From JAYZAP01 sp964645285 (GTDB lineage: Bacteria > Pseudomonadota > Alphaproteobacteria > JAAXGF01), in contig CAZYDR010000112.1 in NCBI GenBank assembly GCA_964645285.1, positions 1 through 11,511 of the forward strand: 11,511 nt of DNA. The letters are read 5' to 3'. Both the position numbers and the translations under genes were made by a program. The notes below the pieces were generated by a model. The model was not told where the DNA came from. It ran no database searches and worked only from the letters and a program-made list of their open reading frames with translations. How positions within the stretch are numbered: the first letter of the stretch is position 1; each line of letters opens with the position of its first letter. Positions 5,642 to 11,511 of the stretch are shown one piece after another.

Positions 5642-5983
5642 CTCTGGGGCGCCAGAACTGGCGACAAGGGCAAGTTTCGCCACTACCCGGTCCGGCTCAT
5701 GGCCGGTACCATTGTGCGCATCGACTGGCACGGCCCGGACACCTCGATCAGCCCGGCTATCGCCAAGGCGGCAGCTATCCTTCGCCGCAACTACACCATC
5801 GAGAACGAGGCCCAAAGCGAACACCATTCCTTCGCCACGGCGAGCCGGGACGAACAGGAATCACGGCTCCTCGAATTCGCCGAGCGCGGCGACATCATGT
5901 CAGCGGTTATTCTGGCCCGACAGCTATATGGCTACGATCTGACCGAAGCGGAAATTCTCGTCGATGGACTGATCGGCGACTAG
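5642..5983 (+). CDS. Unrecognised protein, second part, in frame after the TAG (ATG at 5699)
   Basis: The frame continues directly from the TAG with TGDKGKFRHYPVRL and reaches an ATG at 5699, followed by MAGTIVRIDWHGPDTSISP, a helical stretch, and a TAG at 5981-5983. If translated alone it would be 94 aa from 5699, but no convincing Shine-Dalgarno precedes that ATG. The codons before it look coding, which argues for one interrupted gene. The C-terminal helices ERGDIMSAVILARQLYGYDL then TEAEILVDGL resemble the helical motif of the ribosomal L7/L12 C-terminal domain (IEAIKxxRxxTGLGLKEAKxxVE), also seen in small unrelated proteins. That likeness is inference. Function is unknown. Confidence 0.6.
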   Translation, partial: LWGARTGDKGKFRHYPVRLMAGTIVRIDWHGPDTSISPAIAKAAAILRRNYTIENEAQSEHHSFATASRDEQESRLLEFAERGDIMSAVILARQLYGYDLTEAEILVDGLIGD

Positions 5984-6048
5984 CGGTTTACGCCGTTCCC
6001 GACACCGCTGGAATGTGGTTACATGCCAGCCTTATTAATTTTGGTTAC

Positions 6049-6055
6049 GGGGGGG
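6049..6055 (+). promoter_or_regulatory. G7 run serving as ribosome binding site of the M24 gene
   Basis: Seven Gs followed by ACACC precede the ATG at 6061. This is the only Shine-Dalgarno-like purine tract near the start and decides between ATG 6061 and the in-frame ATG at 6013. The spacing of 5 nt is slightly short. Length change in the run would alter the spacing and so might tune translation. That effect is inference. Confidence 0.5.
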
Positions 6056-6060
6056 ACACC

Positions 6061-7275
6061 ATGGACCTGGTCGAAATTCTGAACGAGTCACCGCTACCTA
6101 CTGAGCTGGCGTTCAGCGAAGCCGAATATGCCGCGCGGGTAGCCAAGACCCAGGCGCGAATGGTCGAAGACGGCATCGATGTACTGATCATCAGCAGCAC
6201 CCCGAACCTGGGCTATCTCACCGGCTACGACTGCACCATGTCCTGTGGCTACACCATCGGCATCCTCGCGACCACTGGCGATGTGGCGCTGCATGCCTCG
6301 GAGCTGGAAGCGCCCTGTGCCCTGTTGTTCAGCACCATTCGCGATATCAAACAGTTTTACTGGTACGAGAGCGAGGGCACGGCTGTCCAGCTGGGCCAAA
6401 TGTTGAGCGACCGGGGCGCCGGCAGCAAGCGTATCGGCTTGGAAATGGGCAATCCCGAAACCTTCGCCTGCGGCGCCTTCGACACCGAAAGCTATCTTGC
6501 CCTGGTCAAGGCCCTGCCCGATGCCAGCTTCGTCAACGCCACCAACCTAGTGCTCGACGTGCGCATGATCAAATCGGCACCGGAGATCGCCTATATGAGA
6601 AAAGCCGGCGCCCTGACCGGCGTCGGTCTCAAGGCGACACTCGACGTTACCGCCGAAGGTAAGACCGACAACGAGATTGTCGCCGCCGGCTACGGCGCCA
6701 TGATCGCGGCGGGCTCCGAGCTCATGTCCATCGACCCCATGTGCACCACTGGTCCGCGCACCGGCTACATGCCCCATATTCCGTACAAGCGGTTCAAGCT
6801 TGAGCAGGGCCACCCGATCTATCTGGAGTATTCCGGCTGTTATGAGCGCTACAACGCACCGGGCATGCGGAGCGCCTGCATTGGTGAACCGTCGGACAAC
6901 CTACGGCGGCTTTCGGAGACTTCGATCAAAACCCTCGAACTGCTGCTGGAAAATATCAGGCCCGGCCGCACCGGCGACGACGTGGCGCAAGTCGCCAAAC
7001 ACGGTTTCGACGATGCTCCCGAAGGCGTCTACTTCCACGGCGGCTACGGCTACTCCATCGGCATGGGCTTCCAGCCGACCTGGACCGAGAACCCGCACTA
7101 CATTGCCATTGGCTCGGAAACCGTGCTGGAGACCGGCATGGCCTTCCACCTGCCGATCTGCACATGGGTGCCGGCCGACAAGATCGGTATCGGCTTCAGC
7201 GAGAGTATCGCGGTGACCGAGACTGGTTGCGAAGTGCTAACGGCGAGCGGCGATCGAGTACTGGCCATTCGCTAG
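6061..7275 (+). CDS. M24 family (creatinase/aminopeptidase P fold) hydrolase, ectoine hydrolase EutD/DoeA-like
   Basis: This 404-aa protein has a creatinase-type N-terminal domain (DVLIISSTPNLGYLTGYD at 40-57) and a pita-bread C-terminal domain. The five M24 metal ligands (D, D, H, E, E) are mostly absent: the first is E256 (IYLEYSGCY), the second falls in ERYNAPGMRS, the histidine is replaced in GGYGYSIGMG, and one glutamate is lost in LETGMAFHLPICTW. Only the E of SESIAVTETG remains. EutD/DoeA ectoine hydrolases have the same altered pattern (GCYxRY, GMxFHxxP, ESI), and E256 aligns with the glutamate reported as nucleophile there. A metal-free amide or amidine hydrolase is inferred. Ectoine is not proven, since no EutE deacetylase is present. 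It leads the five-gene operon, 77 nt after the preceding gene. Confidence 0.85.
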   Translation: MDLVEILNESPLPTELAFSEAEYAARVAKTQARMVEDGIDVLIISSTPNLGYLTGYDCTMSCGYTIGILATTGDVALHASELEAPCALLFSTIRDIKQFYWYESEGTAVQLGQMLSDRGAGSKRIGLEMGNPETFACGAFDTESYLALVKALPDASFVNATNLVLDVRMIKSAPEIAYMRKAGALTGVGLKATLDVTAEGKTDNEIVAAGYGAMIAAGSELMSIDPMCTTGPRTGYMPHIPYKRFKLEQGHPIYLEYSGCYERYNAPGMRSACIGEPSDNLRRLSETSIKTLELLLENIRPGRTGDDVAQVAKHGFDDAPEGVYFHGGYGYSIGMGFQPTWTENPHYIAIGSETVLETGMAFHLPICTWVPADKIGIGFSESIAVTETGCEVLTASGDRVLAIR

Positions 7276-7277
7276 TC

Positions 7278-8531
7278 ATGGCGGCGGTTTCAGACGACCT
7301 CGACAGCCTTTATCTGGGCGACCCGGCATTCTGGGATCGAGATGATCGCTATGAATGGCTCGCCCGCTTCCGGTGCAAGCGACCGGTAACCTGGCAGGCG
7401 GGCCGGCCGATCAAGGGCTTCCCCACAAGCCCCGGTTTCTGGTCCCTCACCCGCCACGCCGAGGTCCGCACGGTGAGCCGGGACTCCAAGCGCTTCACCT
7501 CAACCCTCGGCACCCAGTTGTTCAGTGAGAGCACGGAAAACGCTTACCTGACCAGTGGCTTGCTGATCCTGGACCCGCCGCGACACACCAAGCTACGGGG
7601 CATCGTCAGCAAGGCCTTCACGCCACGGGTGCTGCGAACCATCGAGGATCAGATGGATCGCCGGGCCCGCGCCGTCGTCGGCCGGGTGTCGGAATGGGGC
7701 GCCTGCGACTTTGCCACCGACGTCGCCAGCCGCATGCCCATGGGCGTGATCTGCGACATGATGGAGGTGCCCGAGAAATACTGGCTGGAACTTCAGCGCC
7801 TGACCATCCAGGCATTAGGTTTCGGCGACGCCAAGCTCGGTGAATTCGGCGACGCCTACGAAGCCTTCATGGCGCTCAATAACTACGGCGAGACGCTGTG
7901 CCGGGCACGGCGCAAGGCGCCGACGGAAGACCTGATCAGCGCCTTGATCGCCGCCGAGATCGACGGCGAACGGCTGACCGATCTCGACATCGGCATTTTC
8001 TTCCAACTGCTGATCACCGCCGGCATCGAGACGACATCCAGTTCCATTGCCCATGGCACGGCCATGCTGGCGCGCCACCCGGACCAACGGCGCGCCTGGA
8101 TGGCCGACTATGAAGGATTGGTCGCCAGTGCCCTGGAGGAAATCGTGCGATATTCGTCACCGGTGGTGAACTTCGCCCGCACCGCCAAGGAGGACCTGGA
8201 ACTCGGTGGCCAGTCCATCGCCGCCGGCGACAAAGTGGTCATGTGGTACACCGCCGCCAACCGCGACGAGGCGGTGTTCGACGATCCCGAGAGCTTCGAT
8301 ATCCGGCGCTGGCCTAACGACCATGTGAGCTATGGCGGCGGCGGCGTCCATCACTGCCTCGGCATGCACCTGGCGCGGCGCGAGATGTATCATTTCTTCA
8401 AGACCCTGTTCGAGACCCTGCCGGACCTGGAAATTGACCTCGAAAACCTGATCCCGATCAACGGCCTGTTTGTCCACGGCGTCCAATCCCTGCCCTGCAC
8501 TTACAGTCCCGTGAAGAGCGAGAGCATATGA
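7278..8531 (+). CDS. Cytochrome P450
   Basis: This 417-aa soluble bacterial P450 has the I-helix oxygen-activation motif ITAGIETTSSSI (A248-G-I-E-T252), the ExxR pair E288/R291 in EEIVRYSSPV, and the heme loop YGGGGVHHCLGMHLARRE with the heme-ligand C360. Phenylalanine of the usual FGxGxHxC is replaced by Y352. The N-terminus has no membrane anchor. The protein would insert one oxygen atom into a substrate using electrons from a ferredoxin and reductase, neither of which is encoded in the window. The start lies 2 nt after the stop of the M24 gene and has no strong Shine-Dalgarno, so translational coupling is likely. The stop overlaps the next start (ATGA). The general look recalls terpene or sterol hydroxylases (CYP124/125/142-like), but the substrate is not assignable. 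Confidence 0.95.
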   Translation: MAAVSDDLDSLYLGDPAFWDRDDRYEWLARFRCKRPVTWQAGRPIKGFPTSPGFWSLTRHAEVRTVSRDSKRFTSTLGTQLFSESTENAYLTSGLLILDPPRHTKLRGIVSKAFTPRVLRTIEDQMDRRARAVVGRVSEWGACDFATDVASRMPMGVICDMMEVPEKYWLELQRLTIQALGFGDAKLGEFGDAYEAFMALNNYGETLCRARRKAPTEDLISALIAAEIDGERLTDLDIGIFFQLLITAGIETTSSSIAHGTAMLARHPDQRRAWMADYEGLVASALEEIVRYSSPVVNFARTAKEDLELGGQSIAAGDKVVMWYTAANRDEAVFDDPESFDIRRWPNDHVSYGGGGVHHCLGMHLARREMYHFFKTLFETLPDLEIDLENLIPINGLFVHGVQSLPCTYSPVKSESI

Positions 8532-9619
8532 CCGATCACGACGCCTGGCTGGCCCAGGTCACTGAAGAGACCATCGAGCCCGAACGCCCCATCGTCGATC
8601 CGCACCATCACCTGTGGCATCACAAGGAAACGCCATACCTGTTGCCCGACCTGTGGGCCGATACCAACAGCGGCCACAACATCGAGCAGACCGTGTTCAT
8701 CGACTGCACCGCCGAATATCGCACCAGCGGTCCCAAGGCCATGCGTCCGGTGGGAGAAACCGAGTTCGTTGTCAAGGTCGCGGCCGAGGCGGCCAAGGGC
8801 CCGGCCGGCGCGGCGCGCATCGGCGCCATTATCGGTCACGCCGATCTCCTGCTCGGTGAAGCCGTGGGCGAGGTCCTGACGGCCCATGAGCAAGCCGGCA
8901 ACGGTTTGTTTCGCGGCATACGCCACGCCGCCGGCTGGGATGACAGCGAAGTAGTTCGCAATTCGCACTCGAACCCGCCGCAACATCTCTATGCCGAACC
9001 GGCATTTCGCGTGGGTATGGCGGCGCTTACGCATCAAGGCATGGTCTTCGAGGCGTGGCACTATCATCGCCAGATCTCTGAGTTGACCGACCTCGCCTAC
9101 GCCTTCCCCGAGACCACGATCGTTCACGACCATTTCGGCGGTCCCCTCGGCATCGGCCCCTACAAGGGCAAGCGCCATGAGATTTTCGAACAGTGGAAGA
9201 CCGACATCACCGCCCTCGCCCAATGTCCCAACGTGGTGGCCAAGCTTGGCGGCTTTGCCATGGCCATCAACGGCTTCGGCTGGCACAAGGGTGAGCGGCC
9301 CATAACCTCGGACGAACTGGTGGCCGCACAATGGCCCTGGTACGAGCACTGCATCAAACGATTTGGCGTTGAGCGCTGCATGTTCGAAAGCAACTACCCG
9401 GTGGACAAGGTGTCGATTTCCTACAACGTGCTGTGGAACGCCTTCAAGAAAATGGCGGCGGATTTCTCTGCTGGCGAAAAAGAATCTCTGTTCCGCGGCA
9501 CCGCCATGCGGGTATACGGACTGCAGCCAATTTTGGGCTTTGGCCCTTTTACACATCCCTCGCCAACGGCTAGGTTGGCGGGGCCGCTCGGGATCTGCCG
9601 AGATGATATTACGGAGTAA
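8528..9619 (+). CDS. Amidohydrolase family protein (COG3618, amidohydrolase_2)
   Basis: This 363-aa TIM-barrel hydrolase or lactonase has the N-terminal HxH in VDPHHHLW (H26, H28). Later come EAWHYH, a conserved histidine pair in IVHDHFGGPLG, and CMFESNYPVDK (about 285-295), a signature of the COG3618 group that includes pyrone-dicarboxylate and sugar-lactone hydrolases. The usual late aspartate (SDxP) is N289 here, as in other members with ESNxP. The protein normally ends soon after GTAMRVYGL. Here a tail of about 30 residues follows, over DNA that forms two hairpins. The start overlaps the P450 stop by ATGA. It probably opens a ring or hydrolyses or decarboxylates the P450 product, by inference from operon position. 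Confidence 0.92.
   Translation: MTDHDAWLAQVTEETIEPERPIVDPHHHLWHHKETPYLLPDLWADTNSGHNIEQTVFIDCTAEYRTSGPKAMRPVGETEFVVKVAAEAAKGPAGAARIGAIIGHADLLLGEAVGEVLTAHEQAGNGLFRGIRHAAGWDDSEVVRNSHSNPPQHLYAEPAFRVGMAALTHQGMVFEAWHYHRQISELTDLAYAFPETTIVHDHFGGPLGIGPYKGKRHEIFEQWKTDITALAQCPNVVAKLGGFAMAINGFGWHKGERPITSDELVAAQWPWYEHCIKRFGVERCMFESNYPVDKVSISYNVLWNAFKKMAADFSAGEKESLFRGTAMRVYGLQPILGFGPFTHPSPTARLAGPLGICRDDITE
9531..9583 (+). other. Two adjacent hairpins in the 3' end of the amidohydrolase gene
   Basis: GGGC-TTTG-GCCC followed by TTTT (9535-9550) resembles a minimal intrinsic terminator. Just after it, CCTCGCCAAC (9558-9567) and GTTGGCGGGG (9574-9583) form a 10-bp stem with one G-U pair and a 6-nt loop. Both lie in the non-conserved tail, 43-90 nt before the next gene. 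They could attenuate transcription into the downstream genes, protect mRNA ends, or be chance. Confidence 0.3.
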
Positions 9620-9625
9620 GAATTC

Positions 9626-11248
9626 ATGGCCAAGATGACCGGCGCCCAGGCGCTGATTGCCCAGTTGTTGAGCGAAGGCGTCGACACCCTGTTCGCCCTC
9701 CCCGGCGTGCAGATGATGGACGCCATCGACGCGGTTTACGAGAAGCGCAATGCGCTCCACATGGTCCAGACCCGCCACGAGCAGGCGACAACCTATATGG
9801 CCGACGGCTATGCCCGGGTGACCGGTGATGTGGGTGTCGCCATGGTGGTGCCCGGCCCCGGCGCGCTTAACGCTACCGCCGGTCTTGGCACCGCCTATGC
9901 CGCGTCATCGCCGGTGCTGCTGATCTCGGGGCAAATTCCCACCACGTCCCTGGGCAAGAACATCGGCGAGTTGCACGAGGTCGACGACCAGCTCGACGTA
10001 TTCCGCCCGATCACCAAATGGGTCCACCGGGCGACTGAAATCAGCGCCATTCCCGAGATGGTCCACGAGGCCTTCCGCCAACTCCGTACCGGCCGGCCCC
10101 GCCCGGTCGAGATCGAGGTTTCGCCGGACATTCTGGCGGCGACCGCCGACATCGACATTATCGACCGGGAGGACTGGGCCAGGGCGGCGCCCGCCGACGC
10201 CGGCGCCATCGCCGATGCGGCGCGCATCCTGTGCAACGCCAAAAAGCCGGTGATCTATGCCGGCGGCGGCATCAACTCGTCCGGCGCCTCGGCCGAGCTT
10301 GTCGCCCTGGCCGAGTTGCTTCAGGCGCCGGTCATCATGACCCAGCAGGGCAAGGGCGCAGTGCCCGACGACCACCCGCTCAACATCGCCGTCAGCTACT
10401 ACATGCAAAGTCCGATCAAGGATTTGTTTGAGCAGAGCGATGCGGTCTTCGCCGTCGCCACCCGGTTCCGCATCAGAGACGACGAAGCCAAGGTCCTGCC
10501 AACCCTCATCCACATGGATGTCGACCCCGGCGAGCCGGGCAAAATCCGGCCTACGGCCGTCGCCATCGAAGCCGACGCCAAAGAAGGCTTGACCCAGCTT
10601 GTCGAGGCGGTACGCACCATGGGTTCGGCGCGCGAGTCCCGAGGCGAGGAAATCGCCGGCTGGCGCAAGACCTTCCGCAATGGCGTGCGCGACATGGTGC
10701 CCCTGCAGGTGAGCATGCTGGACGACTTGCGGGCCGGCCTCGACGACGACGCCATTGTCATCAGCGGCGTCACCAATGTCGGTTACTGGGGCAACATCTG
10801 CTTTCCGGTGATGCAGCCCCGCACCTACATCACCTCGTCCTATTTCGGCACCCTCGGTTATGCCTTCCCGACGGCGCTCGGCGCCAAGATCGGCAACCCT
10901 GACAAACGGGTGGTGGTGTTGAGTGGCGACGGTGGCTTCATGTACTGCGCCACGGAACTTTCGACCGCCGTAAAATACGGTATCAACGTGGTCACCGTGG
11001 TGTTCAACAACAATGCCTTCGGCGCCTCGCGCTGGGATCAGACCCACCGCTTCGGCGAACGCTTCATTGCCACCGACCTACATAACCCGGACCTCATGAT
11101 GTTCGCTCAATCCTTCGGCACCGTTGGCATCCGGACTGATCCGGCGGGCCTCGGCGACGCCTTGAAGCAAGCCTTCGACGCCAACGCGCCGGTGGTTCTG
11201 GAGGTCGAGGTGCCGGTCATGATGCCGCCGTTCCAGATCATCGAATGA
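9626..11248 (+). CDS. Thiamine-diphosphate enzyme (acetolactate synthase / benzoylformate decarboxylase superfamily)
   Basis: This 540-aa protein has the three-domain layout of the family. The N-terminal PYR domain carries the activating glutamate E52 in TRHEQATTYMADGYAR. The central domain includes KKPVIYAGGGINSSGASAEL. The C-terminal PP domain has the cofactor motif GDGG (434-437) through FNNN (460-463), with the correct spacing for Mg-diphosphate binding. Such enzymes decarboxylate or ligate 2-oxo acids. No acetolactate synthase small subunit is nearby and the context is catabolic, so a 2-oxo acid decarboxylase or lyase role is more likely than branched-chain amino acid synthesis; this is inference. 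GGAG lies 9 nt before the ATG, partly overlapping the end of the preceding gene. The stop overlaps the next start (ATGA). Confidence 0.94.
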   Translation: MAKMTGAQALIAQLLSEGVDTLFALPGVQMMDAIDAVYEKRNALHMVQTRHEQATTYMADGYARVTGDVGVAMVVPGPGALNATAGLGTAYAASSPVLLISGQIPTTSLGKNIGELHEVDDQLDVFRPITKWVHRATEISAIPEMVHEAFRQLRTGRPRPVEIEVSPDILAATADIDIIDREDWARAAPADAGAIADAARILCNAKKPVIYAGGGINSSGASAELVALAELLQAPVIMTQQGKGAVPDDHPLNIAVSYYMQSPIKDLFEQSDAVFAVATRFRIRDDEAKVLPTLIHMDVDPGEPGKIRPTAVAIEADAKEGLTQLVEAVRTMGSARESRGEEIAGWRKTFRNGVRDMVPLQVSMLDDLRAGLDDDAIVISGVTNVGYWGNICFPVMQPRTYITSSYFGTLGYAFPTALGAKIGNPDKRVVVLSGDGGFMYCATELSTAVKYGINVVTVVFNNNAFGASRWDQTHRFGERFIATDLHNPDLMMFAQSFGTVGIRTDPAGLGDALKQAFDANAPVVLEVEVPVMMPPFQIIE

Positions 11249-11478
11249 GCGGACCACTCGATAACGCCCGTTTCGCACCGGGCGCTGGCGCCGGGCCGCC
11301 CAACCACGCTTTCGCCGGCACCCTGATGGTGGCCGAGACGGCCATGTCTTTCGAACCTGCCGCCGTGGCCGGGGAACAATATTTCGGCAAGCGGATCGAT
11401 CTGTTTCCGGTTTGCGAACTGGGCTTCGTCAGCGTCGGTGACGTTCTTGTTCCCACCAGTAGTAACTCGGTCTCATAA
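11245..11478 (+). CDS. Hypothetical 77-aa protein coupled to the TPP enzyme
   Basis: It begins MSGPLDNARFAPGAGAGPPN and reads on through HAFAGTLMVAETAMSFEPA and GKRIDLFPVCELGFVSVGD to a TAA at 11476. The ATGA overlap with the TPP enzyme is strong evidence that translation starts here. There is no signal peptide, membrane helix, metal-binding cluster or known motif that I recognise. The frame ends cleanly and no other frame carries an obvious continuation, so truncation is not shown. Its place suggests an accessory subunit or a small partner of the upstream enzyme, but this is inference. Confidence 0.65.
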   Translation: MSGPLDNARFAPGAGAGPPNHAFAGTLMVAETAMSFEPAAVAGEQYFGKRIDLFPVCELGFVSVGDVLVPTSSNSVS

Positions 11479-11481
11479 CCC

Positions 11482-11511
11482 ATGTATCTCAACGACTTAG
11501 AACCACCTCAA
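11482..11511 (+). CDS. Possible start of a further gene, cut by the right edge (partial)
   Basis: An ATG three nt after the previous TAA opens MYLNDLEPPQ and stays open to the end of the window. The short gap fits an operon gene, but no clear Shine-Dalgarno precedes it and ten codons allow no identification. Confidence 0.25.
   Translation, partial: MYLNDLEPPQ

Noticed and set aside
5982..6009. AGCGGT / ACCGCT inverted repeat after the split gene as a terminator
   Set aside because: The stem is only 6 bp with a 16-nt loop and no T-run follows; it is too weak to call.
8501..9778. Long minus-strand open frame (about 425 codons) opposite the amidohydrolase
   Set aside because: It is antisense to a gene with clear family motifs, contains no recognisable domain, and is explained by GC-rich third positions.
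9905..11047. Long minus-strand open frame (about 380 codons) opposite the TPP enzyme
   Set aside because: Same reason: it mirrors the TPP gene codons, has no ribosome binding site and no family motif.
1..11511. CRISPR array, tRNA, rRNA, insertion sequence, toxin-antitoxin or defence system
   Set aside because: No spaced direct repeats, no cloverleaf-like or rRNA-like segments, and no transposase, nuclease or toxin motifs were seen on either strand.

Overview
The window looks like chromosomal DNA of a high-GC alphaproteobacterium, possibly Rhodospirillales-like or marine. This is inferred from high-GC codon use, a YqaE/Pmp3-like protein coupled to a DUF6460-like membrane protein, a SelT/W/H (Rdx)-like protein, and a catabolic gene style common in that class. 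No rRNA, tRNA, CRISPR array, transposase or phage gene was seen. The first ~150 bases are clearly more AT-rich than the rest.

Left part, minus strand (1-2312). A gene running off the left edge begins at base 15 behind a strong Shine-Dalgarno. To its right is a tightly packed four-gene minus-strand unit, read from right to left: YqaE/Pmp3 small membrane protein, DUF6460-like membrane protein (ATGA overlap), SDR oxidoreductase (4-nt gap) and aldo/keto reductase (28-nt gap holding a perfect TATAAT).

Middle part (2313-4013). This stretch holds two disrupted genes and a small ORF. There is a decayed OmpA C-terminal domain on the minus strand. There is a SelT/W/H-like CxxC protein on the plus strand, broken by one extra base in a run of eight Gs. 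There is a 49-codon minus-strand ORF with a good ribosome binding site. A minus-strand protein-L-isoaspartate methyltransferase follows and diverges from the right-hand genes.

Right part, plus strand (4141-11478). First comes a PLP-dependent D-threonine/3-hydroxy-D-aspartate aldolase-like enzyme. Ten bases later is an unrecognised gene whose frame is cut by one TAG but continues in the same frame for another 113 codons. Then comes a close-packed catabolic-looking operon: a metal-ligand-poor M24 protein resembling ectoine hydrolase (EutD/DoeA), a cytochrome P450 (2-nt gap), a COG3618-type amidohydrolase (ATGA overlap), a thiamine-diphosphate enzyme of the acetolactate synthase/benzoylformate decarboxylase superfamily (own Shine-Dalgarno, 6-nt gap) and a 77-aa unknown (ATGA overlap). 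The layout suggests stepwise breakdown of one compound: hydroxylation, hydrolysis of an amide or lactone, and C-C cleavage of a 2-oxo acid. The substrate cannot be told from sequence. No P450 redox partner lies in the window.

The most notable points are this operon of uncertain substrate and the cluster of three disrupted reading frames at 2436-5983. The disruptions could be real decay, recoding, or sequencing and assembly error.
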